From Burkholderiales bacterium RIFCSPLOWO2_12_FULL_61_40 (GTDB taxonomy: Bacteria; Pseudomonadota; Gammaproteobacteria; Burkholderiales; Burkholderiaceae_C): a DNA stretch of 64,000 bases. The stretch is taken from assembly GCA_001770935.1 (NCBI GenBank), contig MESI01000033.1, positions 54,212 through 118,211 on the forward strand, read 5' to 3'. Shown here piece by piece: positions 54,540-61,579 of this stretch; the stretch's first letter is position 1, and the number at the start of each line of letters is the position of its first letter. Below the pieces are notes generated by a model. The model did no database searches, was not told where the DNA came from, and was given only the letters and a program-made list of their open reading frames with translations. The position numbers were made by a program, and so were the translations under genes.

Positions 54540-55781
54540 TTAGTTAGCGTGCGGGGAGGGTGCCGCATAAATGGTGAGTTGCAGTTCCAGATCGTCAATT
54601 TGCTCGTAATAAGGCTTTTTGCCGGACAGAGCTTCACTCTCATCCAAAATAACTTCCACCCCCGATCCGCGCCTGTCCATCAGGGTTTCGCGGCCCAAGC
54701 CGGGCGATGGCACCGGAAATTTGGATAACAAGCTGCACAACACATCGTTGCGCGGCATGGACATGGCGGTCATGGTTTCAATGCTCATGGTGTTTGCCAA
54801 TGCGCCGGGTACACACAACTTGATGCGGTCAGCAAACATATGCAGCCGTATTTTTGCACCGTATATCGAGTAATCCCGATGTGCCACCGCATTCACAATC
54901 GCTTCAAAAATGGCACGGCGGCTGTACTGGGGGTAGTCGATGCGGCCTAAATTTTTGGTTGCGGGAACCAGCATGTGGCGCATGACAAAACCCAAAGCGT
55001 GCTCAATTTGCTCTTGAATGGGTCCGGTAAAGTCTTTGGCATCCAATTGGTCGGCTGGATCGTTTTTTATGCCTCTATACGCTACCGCCTGGATGTAGGC
55101 ACCCCGAATCCAATGGGATGGCTCCTTGGTACACAGCAAGACACCCGCCACGCTCAGGCAGGGTGTACCGTTGTCCTGCGTTGTTAAATGCAATCGTGCC
55201 AACTGGGTTTGCGTGCTGGACCTTTCTTTGGGGTGAATGAGGTGCTTGATAGCAAATCCGTCAATATCGTCCAAACTGGTCGTCGGCACGGACTGCTCTT
55301 CAAACCGAATCAGCCGCGCCTGGCTGCGCTGTTGTCCAAGGCGCAACAAATAGTCAGTGCTCATTTTTCTTTTTTCATGGCCTACGCGGTGCAAATACCC
55401 GCCCGGACTCTGGTGAATCCACAGACTTTTGGGCACGATGACGGCCAACACCGCTTTGTTCGTGCCAGACGCATCGGGCAGCTCAAAGTGACGGGTTTGA
55501 AAAATAAGCTCGGGTTCAATCAAATCACGCGCCAGGTTCACCAACCATTGCTCGACAGCATCCAGGTGTGCCAGCGCAATGCCCTGAATGTCCCGCGTCT
55601 TGTCGTCTACGCCCAGCACCAGCACACCGCCATTGGCGTTTGCCAACGCTGTGAGCTCATCGGCTAAGCCATTGGGGTGGGGTTCGTTGACTTTTCCGGC
55701 CCCCCGCCACACCAGCCGCTTCAATTCAAGCGTGGAATCTTCACCCAGGCGGATGCGTTGTTGGAGTTCAATTGCATTCAT
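54540..55781 (-). CDS. AlbA_2/Schlafen-type ATP-binding protein (paralogue A), between mod and res
   Basis: 413 aa. AlbA_2 domain with GEDSTLELKRLVWRGAGK and VLVLGVDDKTRDIQG; C-terminal divergent ATPase with AIVNAVAHRDYSIYGAK, RIKLCVPGALAN and GSGVEVILDESEAL. Paralogue of 46181-47416. It is placed 27 bp after mod and 1 bp before res, so it must be translated with the restriction system. Possible roles are regulator, DNA sensor or third subunit; none is shown. ATG 55781. Confidence 0.88.
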   Translation of the reverse strand: MNAIELQQRIRLGEDSTLELKRLVWRGAGKVNEPHPNGLADELTALANANGGVLVLGVDDKTRDIQGIALAHLDAVEQWLVNLARDLIEPELIFQTRHFELPDASGTNKAVLAVIVPKSLWIHQSPGGYLHRVGHEKRKMSTDYLLRLGQQRSQARLIRFEEQSVPTTSLDDIDGFAIKHLIHPKERSSTQTQLARLHLTTQDNGTPCLSVAGVLLCTKEPSHWIRGAYIQAVAYRGIKNDPADQLDAKDFTGPIQEQIEHALGFVMRHMLVPATKNLGRIDYPQYSRRAIFEAIVNAVAHRDYSIYGAKIRLHMFADRIKLCVPGALANTMSIETMTAMSMPRNDVLCSLLSKFPVPSPGLGRETLMDRRGSGVEVILDESEALSGKKPYYEQIDDLELQLTIYAAPSPHAN

Positions 55782-55808
55782 GGCGATCCTTGCAGGTCAA
55801 TGGGCATT

Positions 55809-57785
55809 TCAGCCGCGCAGGCGCAGCTTGTCTTCCGAGTAGCCCAGCGACTCGGCCAGGGTTTTGATGCCCAGCATGAAATTGTCGTCGTCAATCCAGG
55901 GCGCGTACACCGTCAGATACACCGCAGGCGTGGTGCTGGCTTGCAGGGTCCGCAAGATGTCGGCCAGTTCGGCCAGTGGCACGGGCTTGACGATGAGCAG
56001 CACATCGGCCGCCTGGTACAGGTGGTCGGGCTTGACGCTGTGCAGCACGGTACTTAAAGGCAGTTGCTCGGCCAGCAGCAGGTTGTGCAGAACGCGGGGC
56101 AGTTGCGCGGGCTGGGGCATGGCAATGCTGGTTTGCAGCGCGACCAAGTCCTCCTGGGTGGCGTCTTGCAGGGGTTTTTGCAGGATGAGCGCGTCCGGGT
56201 CGTCCACCAGCTCGTACACGCGAAAGCCGGTGTCCAGCGTGGGCACTTCCTGCGCCGGGATCGGCAGTAGTTCGCCTTGTGCGACCTTGAGCGCTTCGGC
56301 CTTGCTCGCCAACTCTGCCTCCAGTTTGGCCCCGGCGCGGCGAATGCGCTCGGCGGTGATTTCAAAAATGGTGGCCTCGGGCTTGCCCAGCGTTTCGGTG
56401 ACGAAGGTGTGGGCTTCTTTTTTCTTTTTTGGATCTATCGACTGCGGGATTTGCACCAGAATGAACTGGCGGTTGCCACCATCGGCCGCATTTTGAGCAA
56501 GGACCGCATGGCCAGTGGTTCCCGTGCCTGCAAAAAAATCTAAAACGATGGCGGCATCGTCTTTTTTGGTCGCAATGCTCAGCATCCGCTGAATTAATCT
56601 GGTGGGCTTGGGTGTCTCGAAGACGTCAGCTTGTCCCATGAGCTCGTTGACCTCTTTCTTTGCCTCGTCGTTGCTGCCGCCTTCTGTCATATCCCAGAAT
56701 GAAGGGACGACTTGCCCATCGGATTCACTCAAGAATTTTTTAACTCGTGGAACGTTATCGCCGGTCTGACCAAACCATATCCGGTTGTCAGCCTTGAGCT
56801 CAATAAATGTCTTTTCTGCAAGGCCCCAGCTTCTCCCTTTCGGCGGCTGGAGTGCTCGTCCGCTTGGTAAAGCCACGGTGAAATATTGATCTTTGGTTGC
56901 CCGTCCAGTCATGCCGGTCATGTCAACCGATGCCCATACGCCGCGTGGATCATTGTCGGGATTGATGTACGAGTCAACGCGCTCGGCATTGAGTGGCATT
57001 TTCCCGATCGCTGCTTTGATGTGCTCGTCTTTTCTCACGTAGCACAGTATCCAATCGTGAATGGACCCCACGGTGTCACGCGCGTCGGGCGAAGAGCGCT
57101 TTTTCCACGCAATGGTCGAAACGAAGTTCTCTTGCCCAAACACCTCATCACACAGCAGCTTGAGCTGCGCCTGCTCGTTGTCGTCAATGGAGATAAAAAT
57201 CACGCCGTCATCCCGCAGCAGGTCTTTGGCCAGCAGCAGGCGCGGGTACATAAACGAAAGCCAGCCGCTGTGCGTGCGCGCACCGTAGATGTTTTTGATG
57301 TAGTCGATGTTGTCTTTGGCGTAGCCCAGTTGCTCCAGCACCTGCGCCTGCTTGGCAGAAAAGTCGTCGCGGTAGATGAAGGCGTCGCTCTGGGTGTTGT
57401 AGGGCGGGTCAATGTAGATGAGTTTGACCTTGCCGAAGTAGCTCTGGCGCAGCAGGCGCAGGGCGTCGATGTTGTCGCCCTTGATGAGCAGGTTGCCCGT
57501 GGTGTCCCAATTCTTGCTTTGCTCAGGGCGCGGTTCCACGATTTTTTGCACCGGCACAAAGGCGCTGTGGTAGGCCTCGCGCTTGCCCACCCAGCGCAGC
57601 TCAAAACCGTCTTCCTCCACCTGCACACCTGCCGGGTTGGCGGGGTCCAGGGCCATTTGCAGGGCGGCGGCGTTGATGCGGATACGGCCCTGCGCGTCGA
57701 TTTCTATGGCTTGCGGGAAGTGCTGGCGCAGCACTTCCAACTTTTGGGCATTGGGGGCTGGGGTTGTGAGGATGGGGGCTTGCAT
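55809..57785 (-). CDS. mod: Type III DNA methyltransferase, Mod subunit
   Basis: Adenine-specific DNA methyltransferase of 658 aa. Motif IV LIYIDPPYN (DPPY) comes before the AdoMet motif I VLDFFAGTGTTGHA, the beta-class order typical of type III Mod. The variable region between (about 200-400) should carry target recognition. An N-terminal stretch of about 100 residues includes NLLIKGDNIDAL. No simple-sequence repeat is seen, so phase variation by slippage is not expected. ATG 57785 is the first gene of the defence operon, with a ~60 bp repeat directly upstream. Confidence 0.92.
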   Translation of the reverse strand: MQAPILTTPAPNAQKLEVLRQHFPQAIEIDAQGRIRINAAALQMALDPANPAGVQVEEDGFELRWVGKREAYHSAFVPVQKIVEPRPEQSKNWDTTGNLLIKGDNIDALRLLRQSYFGKVKLIYIDPPYNTQSDAFIYRDDFSAKQAQVLEQLGYAKDNIDYIKNIYGARTHSGWLSFMYPRLLLAKDLLRDDGVIFISIDDNEQAQLKLLCDEVFGQENFVSTIAWKKRSSPDARDTVGSIHDWILCYVRKDEHIKAAIGKMPLNAERVDSYINPDNDPRGVWASVDMTGMTGRATKDQYFTVALPSGRALQPPKGRSWGLAEKTFIELKADNRIWFGQTGDNVPRVKKFLSESDGQVVPSFWDMTEGGSNDEAKKEVNELMGQADVFETPKPTRLIQRMLSIATKKDDAAIVLDFFAGTGTTGHAVLAQNAADGGNRQFILVQIPQSIDPKKKKEAHTFVTETLGKPEATIFEITAERIRRAGAKLEAELASKAEALKVAQGELLPIPAQEVPTLDTGFRVYELVDDPDALILQKPLQDATQEDLVALQTSIAMPQPAQLPRVLHNLLLAEQLPLSTVLHSVKPDHLYQAADVLLIVKPVPLAELADILRTLQASTTPAVYLTVYAPWIDDDNFMLGIKTLAESLGYSEDKLRLRG

Positions 57786-57792
57786 GAATTTA

Positions 57793-57852
57793 TTTGCTAT
57801 TAATTTGGTAGCTGCTTACGCAATAGCTACGGGGGCTGGAGGCCTATTTGTT
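57793..57852 (+). repeat. ~60 bp interspersed repeat upstream of mod
   Basis: Full-length copy with one variant in the core (TTACGCAATAGCTACGG). It spans the gap between the XRE antitoxin stop and the mod start, so any mod promoter must lie in or beyond it. Confidence 0.85.
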
Positions 57853-58168
57853 ATGCAATCGCCAGCAGCCCTTTTTTTTGGATCACCGTCAACAAGCGCA
57901 ATGCTGGGCCACCGGGCTTCTTGACGCCACGTTCCCAATCGGAAATGAGGTTTTTGGACACGTTCAGGTAACGGGCAAAAACTGGCTGCGACAGGTGCTC
58001 ACGCAGGCGAAGCAGGCGGATTTCTTCCGGGCTGAGCACTTCTATGGGGGTCAGACAGGCAGCGTCAAACTCGCGCATCGTCTGCTTGTTGACAACACCT
58101 GCTTCATGCAGCGCCTCCATCGTTTCATGGATCGCCGCGAAAGCATCACTGCGGTATTTTTTAGTCAT
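57851..58168 (-). CDS. XRE-family antitoxin (HigA-like)
   Basis: 105 aa DNA-binding protein. The helix-turn-helix is LREHLSQPVFARYLNVSKN followed by LISDWERGVKKP, typical of HigA/MqsA-like antitoxins. The N-terminal half (MTKKYRSDAFAAIHETM) should neutralise the toxin. ATG 58168 overlaps the stop of the toxin gene by 8 bp; the toxin-first order matches higBA. A palindrome at 58446-58464 before the toxin is a likely autoregulatory operator. Confidence 0.85.
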   Translation of the reverse strand: MTKKYRSDAFAAIHETMEALHEAGVVNKQTMREFDAACLTPIEVLSPEEIRLLRLREHLSQPVFARYLNVSKNLISDWERGVKKPGGPALRLLTVIQKKGLLAIA

Positions 58169-58418
58169 CTTGTGCCACCTCTTCAAACTGTCCGTTTGCA
58201 ATGAATCCACTCAACTGCGTGTCCAAAAGAATGATGCTGCGGTAACCCTTGGACTTGCCTTCACCGGTGCGAGCAATCCGCTGCTTGATGACGCCGCCGC
58301 CCAGATCTGCATCAATCTGGCCTTTGTTGGCGCGTTCAATGGCATCAATCAAAGTGGAAGCCGGGATTTTTTCTTTTCGGGCAAAACGGCCAAACCATGC
58401 GTTCCTAAAAACTTTCAA
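58161..58418 (-). CDS. RelE/HigB-family toxin, apparently internally deleted
   Basis: 85 aa. The first ~60 residues match the family well (FRNAWFGRFARKEKIP, DADLGGGVIKQRIAR, GKSKGYRSIIL). The family then normally continues with a strand around VYGFAKSERDNI and a helical region; here it jumps from RSIIL to a short tail ending FEEVAQDD. About 30 residues seem to be missing in frame. The missing part includes residues I would expect in the active fold, so the toxin may be inactive. This reading rests on my memory of the family. Confidence 0.65.
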   Translation of the reverse strand: MKVFRNAWFGRFARKEKIPASTLIDAIERANKGQIDADLGGGVIKQRIARTGEGKSKGYRSIILLDTQLSGFIANGQFEEVAQDD

Positions 58419-58445
58419 GTTAAAGACTCCCTGGGTGCGTTTATT

Positions 58446-58464
58446 TATAACACAAAGTGTTATA
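58446..58464. promoter_or_regulatory. Perfect palindrome upstream of the HigB-like gene (putative operator)
   Basis: TATAACAC-AAA-GTGTTATA, 8 bp arms with a 3 bp centre, 28-46 bp before the toxin start. It overlaps the stop of the 53-aa frame. Its AT content and position suit an XRE antitoxin operator. Confidence 0.65.
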
Positions 58465-58621
58465 TTTTCTCTTTAATCGCGGGCAGATCTTGGGCGCTTA
58501 GCTTCACAGGGATCGTTACCCATTCCTCCAGCGTCATACCCTTGCCGTGCGCTGTGATGGTTAATTCAGCGATTAATTCATCGGGTAGATCAAAGGTCAC
58601 GGGGTGCAGTTTTGAACTCAT
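58460..58621 (-). CDS. Small protein coupled to vapC, RHH/helical antitoxin-like
   Basis: 53 aa. Its ATG overlaps the vapC stop as ATGA, a strong sign of translational coupling. The sequence VTFDLPDELIAELT and HGKGMTLEEWV resembles the helix-helix part of ribbon-helix-helix or ParD-like antitoxins. It ends at the palindrome before the HigB-like gene. The function is not known. It may be a third member of the vapBC transcript or the remnant of another module. Confidence 0.55.
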   Translation of the reverse strand: MSSKLHPVTFDLPDELIAELTITAHGKGMTLEEWVTIPVKLSAQDLPAIKEKI

Positions 58622-59055
58622 GCGCTTACCCCCGCCAGCCAGTTCTCCACTCGCAAGCCCGGCACGCGCAGGAACTCGGCGTCGCCGCTGACCAGCGTGG
58701 CGCCCAAGGCCAGCGCATGGGCTGCGATGAGGGTGTCATTGGGGCCGATAGGGGTTCCAAGTTGCTCCAGATGCGTGCGTAGCGTGGCGTAGTGCGGTGT
58801 GACGGCATCGTCCAGGGACAGCACGGGCAATTGCTGCATCTGGATGTTGTACGCCGCCAGCAGGCGGGGCGAAGGCTTTTTTGCCAGGCCATACATCAAC
58901 TCACACTGCACCACGATGCTTGTCAGCATGCGGCACGAATGCGGGCTTTCCAGCCTGGCTCTGTAATGCTGTGCGGCCACGCCATGGGCATCGCGCATGA
59001 GTTGACTGACGATATGGGTGTCCAGCAGATAGATGGTCGGGGTCTCCATATTCAT
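58618..59055 (-). CDS. vapC: VapC-type PIN-domain toxin (intact)
   Basis: 145 aa PIN ribonuclease. Acidic residues in LLDTHIVS, VVQCELMYG, GPNDTLIAAHA and SGDAEFLRV form the metal-binding quartet. It directly abuts its antitoxin (TGA then ATG). It is closely related to the broken copy at 61152-61576 (VQCEL, GTPIGPNDT, LRVENWL). It should cleave a specific RNA such as initiator tRNA; the target is unknown. Confidence 0.9.
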   Translation of the reverse strand: MNMETPTIYLLDTHIVSQLMRDAHGVAAQHYRARLESPHSCRMLTSIVVQCELMYGLAKKPSPRLLAAYNIQMQQLPVLSLDDAVTPHYATLRTHLEQLGTPIGPNDTLIAAHALALGATLVSGDAEFLRVPGLRVENWLAGVSA

Positions 59056-59385
59056 TCAGTGGTCACCCAGGTCGATGTCGTCCAGCGGCAGAAGGCCTTC
59101 GTCTACGTCGGGGAATTCGTCATCGCAAGGACCGAGCTTGGCGATTTCGTCCAAAGCAGCCAGCAAGGCAGCCGCGCTGCCTTTCTCGTACTTGGGCTTG
59201 ACTGCTTCGATGATGAGCTTGTCTCCCTCTCGGTGGATCAGGGCTTCGTTGCCGGGCAACTCAAATTCTTTGGGGATGCGAACCGCCTGGTTGGCGCCAT
59301 TTCTGAAGAGTTTTACGGCTCTAGCCCCCGTAGATACTGCGTATGGTGCTATGAATTCAGAAGCAAAATGAGAAGAAGTGGACAT
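59056..59385 (-). CDS. vapB: VapB-type antitoxin (AbrB/SpoVT fold), intact
   Basis: 109 aa. The AbrB-like DNA-binding domain reads AVKLFRNGANQAVRIPKEFELPG, followed by an acidic toxin-binding tail (DEFPDVDEGLLPLDDIDLGDH). AAGGAG sits before ATG 59385. The first ~22 residues (FASEFIAPYAVSTGA) come from a minus-orientation copy of the ~60 bp repeat; the usual family start would be just before AVKLF. GGCATATGC at 59433-59441 upstream recurs before the dead paralogue and is a candidate operator. Confidence 0.9.
   Translation of the reverse strand: MSTSSHFASEFIAPYAVSTGARAVKLFRNGANQAVRIPKEFELPGNEALIHREGDKLIIEAVKPKYEKGSAAALLAALDEIAKLGPCDDEFPDVDEGLLPLDDIDLGDH
59316..59367 (-). repeat. ~60 bp interspersed repeat forming the vapB N-terminus
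   Basis: Minus-orientation copy with the ACGGGGGCTAGAGC block and GCTATG/ATTC start. It is read in frame as the first part of vapB. Confidence 0.65.
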
Positions 59386-59671
59386 GACGTATCTCCTTAT
59401 GGAAAAGGAGTGAATAGTCTAGCCTATGTCTAGGCATATGCTAACGGTGACGGTGCAACTCGACGGCTGATGTCAAGGTTTTGCACAGCGTATGGCCATT
59501 AAATCGCGTGATGCAAAGACTCTTGATGCCGATGTGGATGAAATACTTTCCGGCTTCGGCGAGAAATACAAACTGGATTTTTGCTAATTTATTACGGTGA
59601 AACTTTCCATTGAGCGCTTATGGATTTGGTAGCTGCTTGCGCAGCTAATACGGGGGCCGGGGGCTGATTTA
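59386..59671. other. Intergenic region upstream of vapBC
   Basis: About 285 bp. Contains the AAGGAG site, the GCCTA-TGTC-TAGGC palindrome (59422-59435) joined to GGCATATGC, a short plus-strand frame of 31 codons (59492-59587) without recognisable features, and a repeat copy (59616-59672). Confidence 0.6.
59422..59441. promoter_or_regulatory. Putative VapB operator
   Basis: Palindrome GCCTA-TGTC-TAGGC continuing into GGCATATGC, whose core GCATATGC is itself palindromic. The last nine bases recur at 61943-61951 before the paralogous dead vapB. Confidence 0.5.
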
Positions 59672-59672
59672 A
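59616..59672 (+). repeat. ~60 bp interspersed repeat at the 3' end of the YafQ-like toxin
   Basis: Copy with TTTGGTAGCTGCTTGCGCAG and ACGGGGGCCGGGGGCTG blocks. Its right end supplies the TAA stop of the toxin gene. Confidence 0.8.
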
Positions 59673-59944
59673 TACACGGCGTCATGATCTCCCACATTCA
59701 CCGGGATGATCTGCCCGTCTTGAATCAACAGTTCCAGCGTAATTCGGTACGACAGATTGATCGACACCGAATGCAGGCCGTCCAGCTTGCCACGCAAGGG
59801 ATGCAAGCGCAGCGAAGGGTGGTTTGGGTTGGCTTCCAGCACCAGCAGGGTTTTGAGGTATTGCTGGCGAAGATCAGGATGGCGTTGCAGGAAGCGGGCT
59901 GCGCGGCGGTTGTATTGCTCGGTAAAGACCAGGGCAAAAGGCAT
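59669..59944 (-). CDS. RelE/YafQ-like toxin
   Basis: 91 aa. The short RelE-type fold is seen in FTEQYNRRAARFLQRHPD, LKTLLVLEANP, SLRLHPLRGKLDGLHSVSI and a C-terminal VNVGDHDAVY, like plasmid-stabilisation toxins. Likely a ribosome-dependent mRNA interferase. ATG 59944 lies 20 bp after the Phd-like antitoxin stop; the frame is open to 60070 but overlaps antitoxin sequence. Its stop lies in a repeat copy. Confidence 0.85.
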   Translation of the reverse strand: MPFALVFTEQYNRRAARFLQRHPDLRQQYLKTLLVLEANPNHPSLRLHPLRGKLDGLHSVSINLSYRITLELLIQDGQIIPVNVGDHDAVY

Positions 59945-59964
59945 CTGTGGCGCTTGGCCTCGAC

Positions 59965-60219
59965 TCACATCGCGTCCAGTCGGGCCAAATGGGCCTCTGG
60001 CGACTCTTGCACCGCACGCCCTGCCGCCAGATCTGCACGGGTCTGGGCCAGTGCGGCGTCCAGTTCGCACTCGCGCAGATAGTGGTACTGCGCCATGTCC
60101 ATCACCACAAATTTGTCTTTGCCACGCACGGACACAATCGCCTCGGGTGCGCTGCTCAGAGCAAATTCAATGGCAGAAATGCCTTTGGTTTTAAGGTCGT
60201 TGGCGCTGATATGGGGCAT
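59965..60219 (-). CDS. Phd/YefM-family antitoxin
   Basis: 84 aa. N-terminal DNA-binding part MPHISANDLKTKGISAIEFAL and AIVSVRGKDKFVVMDMAQY match Phd/YefM, followed by a helical tail (CELDAALAQTRADLAAG) for toxin binding. ATG 60219 is preferred over 60231. A perfect 14 bp palindrome (60259-60272) upstream is a candidate operator. Confidence 0.85.
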   Translation of the reverse strand: MPHISANDLKTKGISAIEFALSSAPEAIVSVRGKDKFVVMDMAQYHYLRECELDAALAQTRADLAAGRAVQESPEAHLARLDAM

Positions 60220-60258
60220 GACAGGCTCCAAAAGGGTGGATGAAAGGATTTTTGATAA

Positions 60259-60272
60259 TACGATAAATCGTA
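60259..60272. promoter_or_regulatory. Palindrome upstream of the Phd-like antitoxin (putative operator)
   Basis: TACGAT-AA-ATCGTA, 40 bp before the antitoxin ATG, in an AT-rich stretch suited to promoter overlap. Confidence 0.55.
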
Positions 60273-60383
60273 CGGTTGATGGGCCTGAACCTTGCTTCTT
60301 CAGGAAATTACGGACTCCACCACCGGCGTCCCCAGATTCCGCAGCACATCCTGGAGGCTTATTTGACGCTTTTTTCCTTGGAT

Positions 60384-60782
60384 TCAGGCGTCATACCAGT
60401 TTTCAACTTTCAAACCCGGCACCCGCGCAAACTCACGGGTGTTGCGGGTGACCAGGGTGAGGTCGTTGGCCAGGGCAATGCCTGCAATGAGTTGGTCCAG
60501 GTGCCCGATAGGTGTACCGCTCACCTCCAGCGTGTGTTTGATCCAGGCGGCGGACTTGGCGCTGGCGTAGTCCAGGCAGATAACGCGGTAGGCCCGGAGT
60601 GCGGCATCCATGCCTTTGCGTTGTGCTTCGGGGCGGGTGGAACGCAAGACACCGTATTCCAGTTCAAACAACACCACCGAGGGGATGGCGATCTGGCTGG
60701 CATCGGTGTTTTGCAAATGGGTTGCAACCTGCCCTTGCTGCTTGAAGAAATAGATCAGGGTGTTGGTGTCCAGCAGGTACAT
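60384..60782 (-). CDS. vapC: VapC/FitB-type PIN-domain toxin
   Basis: 132 aa PIN ribonuclease with YLLDTNTLIYFF, LFELEYG, HLDQLIAGIA and TRNTREFARV carrying the acidic and conserved positions. It is of a different subgroup from the vapC genes at 58618 and 61152. ATG 60782 overlaps the antitoxin stop by one base (TGATG). Confidence 0.9.
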   Translation of the reverse strand: MYLLDTNTLIYFFKQQGQVATHLQNTDASQIAIPSVVLFELEYGVLRSTRPEAQRKGMDAALRAYRVICLDYASAKSAAWIKHTLEVSGTPIGHLDQLIAGIALANDLTLVTRNTREFARVPGLKVENWYDA

Positions 60783-61036
60783 CACCAGGACTCTCTCGGC
60801 AGGTTCGGCGCGTCATTGGCGCGCAGGCCTTCCGCAAGGGGAAAATCCCGCCACATTTCCGCATGGGCCGCGACTTCTTCAAAAAAACCAATGGGGTAGC
60901 CGTGGGCATCGACCTCGGGGGTTTGTTCCTTGACGAGCTTTGCAACCCAGGCGCTCAAGGACAGTTTGGCCGCCGCTGCTGACGCCTTGGCGCGGGCAAT
61001 CGCGTCATCATCCATATAAATAGTGACTTGGGGCAT
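60782..61036 (-). CDS. Ribbon-helix-helix-type antitoxin (VapB partner)
   Basis: 84 aa. It opens with the ribbon strand PQVTIYMDDDAIARAK followed by a helix and SLSAWVAKLVKEQ, as in CopG/RHH proteins. The tail (FFEEVAAHAEMWRDFPLAEG) should bind the PIN toxin. The gene order antitoxin-toxin with one-base overlap is typical. GGAGG before ATG 61036. Confidence 0.82.
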   Translation of the reverse strand: MPQVTIYMDDDAIARAKASAAAAKLSLSAWVAKLVKEQTPEVDAHGYPIGFFEEVAAHAEMWRDFPLAEGLRANDAPNLPRESW

Positions 61037-61117
61037 GGGGCACCTCCAAAATAATTACATCGGTAAGTATATAAGTGGTCGGCAATTAGGTCTTGCTGGT
61101 ATGGATCTGCGAATGCG

Positions 61118-61174
61118 TTTGCTATTGATTTAGCAGCTGCTTGCGCAGGTTCTATAAGGGCTGGAGCCAGTTTT
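61118..61174 (+). repeat. ~60 bp interspersed repeat at the 3' end of the vapC pseudogene
   Basis: Copy with TTTGCTATTGATTTAGCAGC and GCTTGCGCAGG blocks; the distal part is diverged. On the minus strand it provides the last residues (LQPL) and stop of the broken vapC. Confidence 0.7.
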
Positions 61175-61576
61175 CCACCTGAAGTCCGGGCACGCGGGTG
61201 AATTCCGCGTCTGCGGTGACCAAGGTGGCCCCCAAGGCGAGTGCATGGGCGGCGATGAATGTGTCGTTGGGTCCAGTGGGGTGCCCGCCTCCTCCAGTAC
61301 GGTGCGCAAATGTGCATAGTGGGCCGCAACTTCTGCGCCAAACGGCATCACAGTCACCGAACTCAAAAGTAATTCGCAGTGAGTTTGCCATCGAGGGTGT
61401 GTGCGCCCTCGCAAACCAAAAAGAAGCTCACACTGCACGATGACGCTGGTGCTGATATTGGCCGTATCGCTCTTGGACAGCGTGGCGCGAAATGGTTGTG
61501 CTGCTAACCCTGTGGGGTTGCGCATCCTGTCTGACAGGATATTGGTGTCCAGCAAATACACGCGTGCGTTCGTCAC
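61152..61576 (-). pseudogene. vapC pseudogene (PIN toxin, single-base frameshift)
   Basis: The 5' frame from GTG 61576 gives VYLLDTNILSDRMRN, VIVQCELLFG and GTPLDP, then goes wrong. A second frame continues with GPNDTFIAAHALALGATL, TADAEFTRVPG and VENWLQPL to the stop at 61152. Joining the two restores a normal PIN protein, so one base is missing around 61273-61280. Closest relative in the window is the intact vapC at 58618-59055. Partner of the broken vapB just upstream. Confidence 0.85.
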
Positions 61577-61579
61577 CTT

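Noticed and set aside
55809..57785. Phase-variable simple repeats in mod
   Set aside because: No tandem short repeats seen in or just before the gene.
59492..59587. 31-codon plus-strand frame between the YafQ-like toxin and vapB
   Set aside because: Too short, no clear ribosome binding site and no similarity to neighbours; could be a gene remnant.
60298..60360. Minus-strand peptide LQDVLRNLGTPVVES followed by a stop, possibly the end of a lost gene
   Set aside because: Only about 18 residues can be read, with no start and no recognisable family.
46089..61174. Repeated ~60 bp units as a CRISPR array
   Set aside because: Copies are kilobases apart, differ in sequence and have genes rather than spacers between them.
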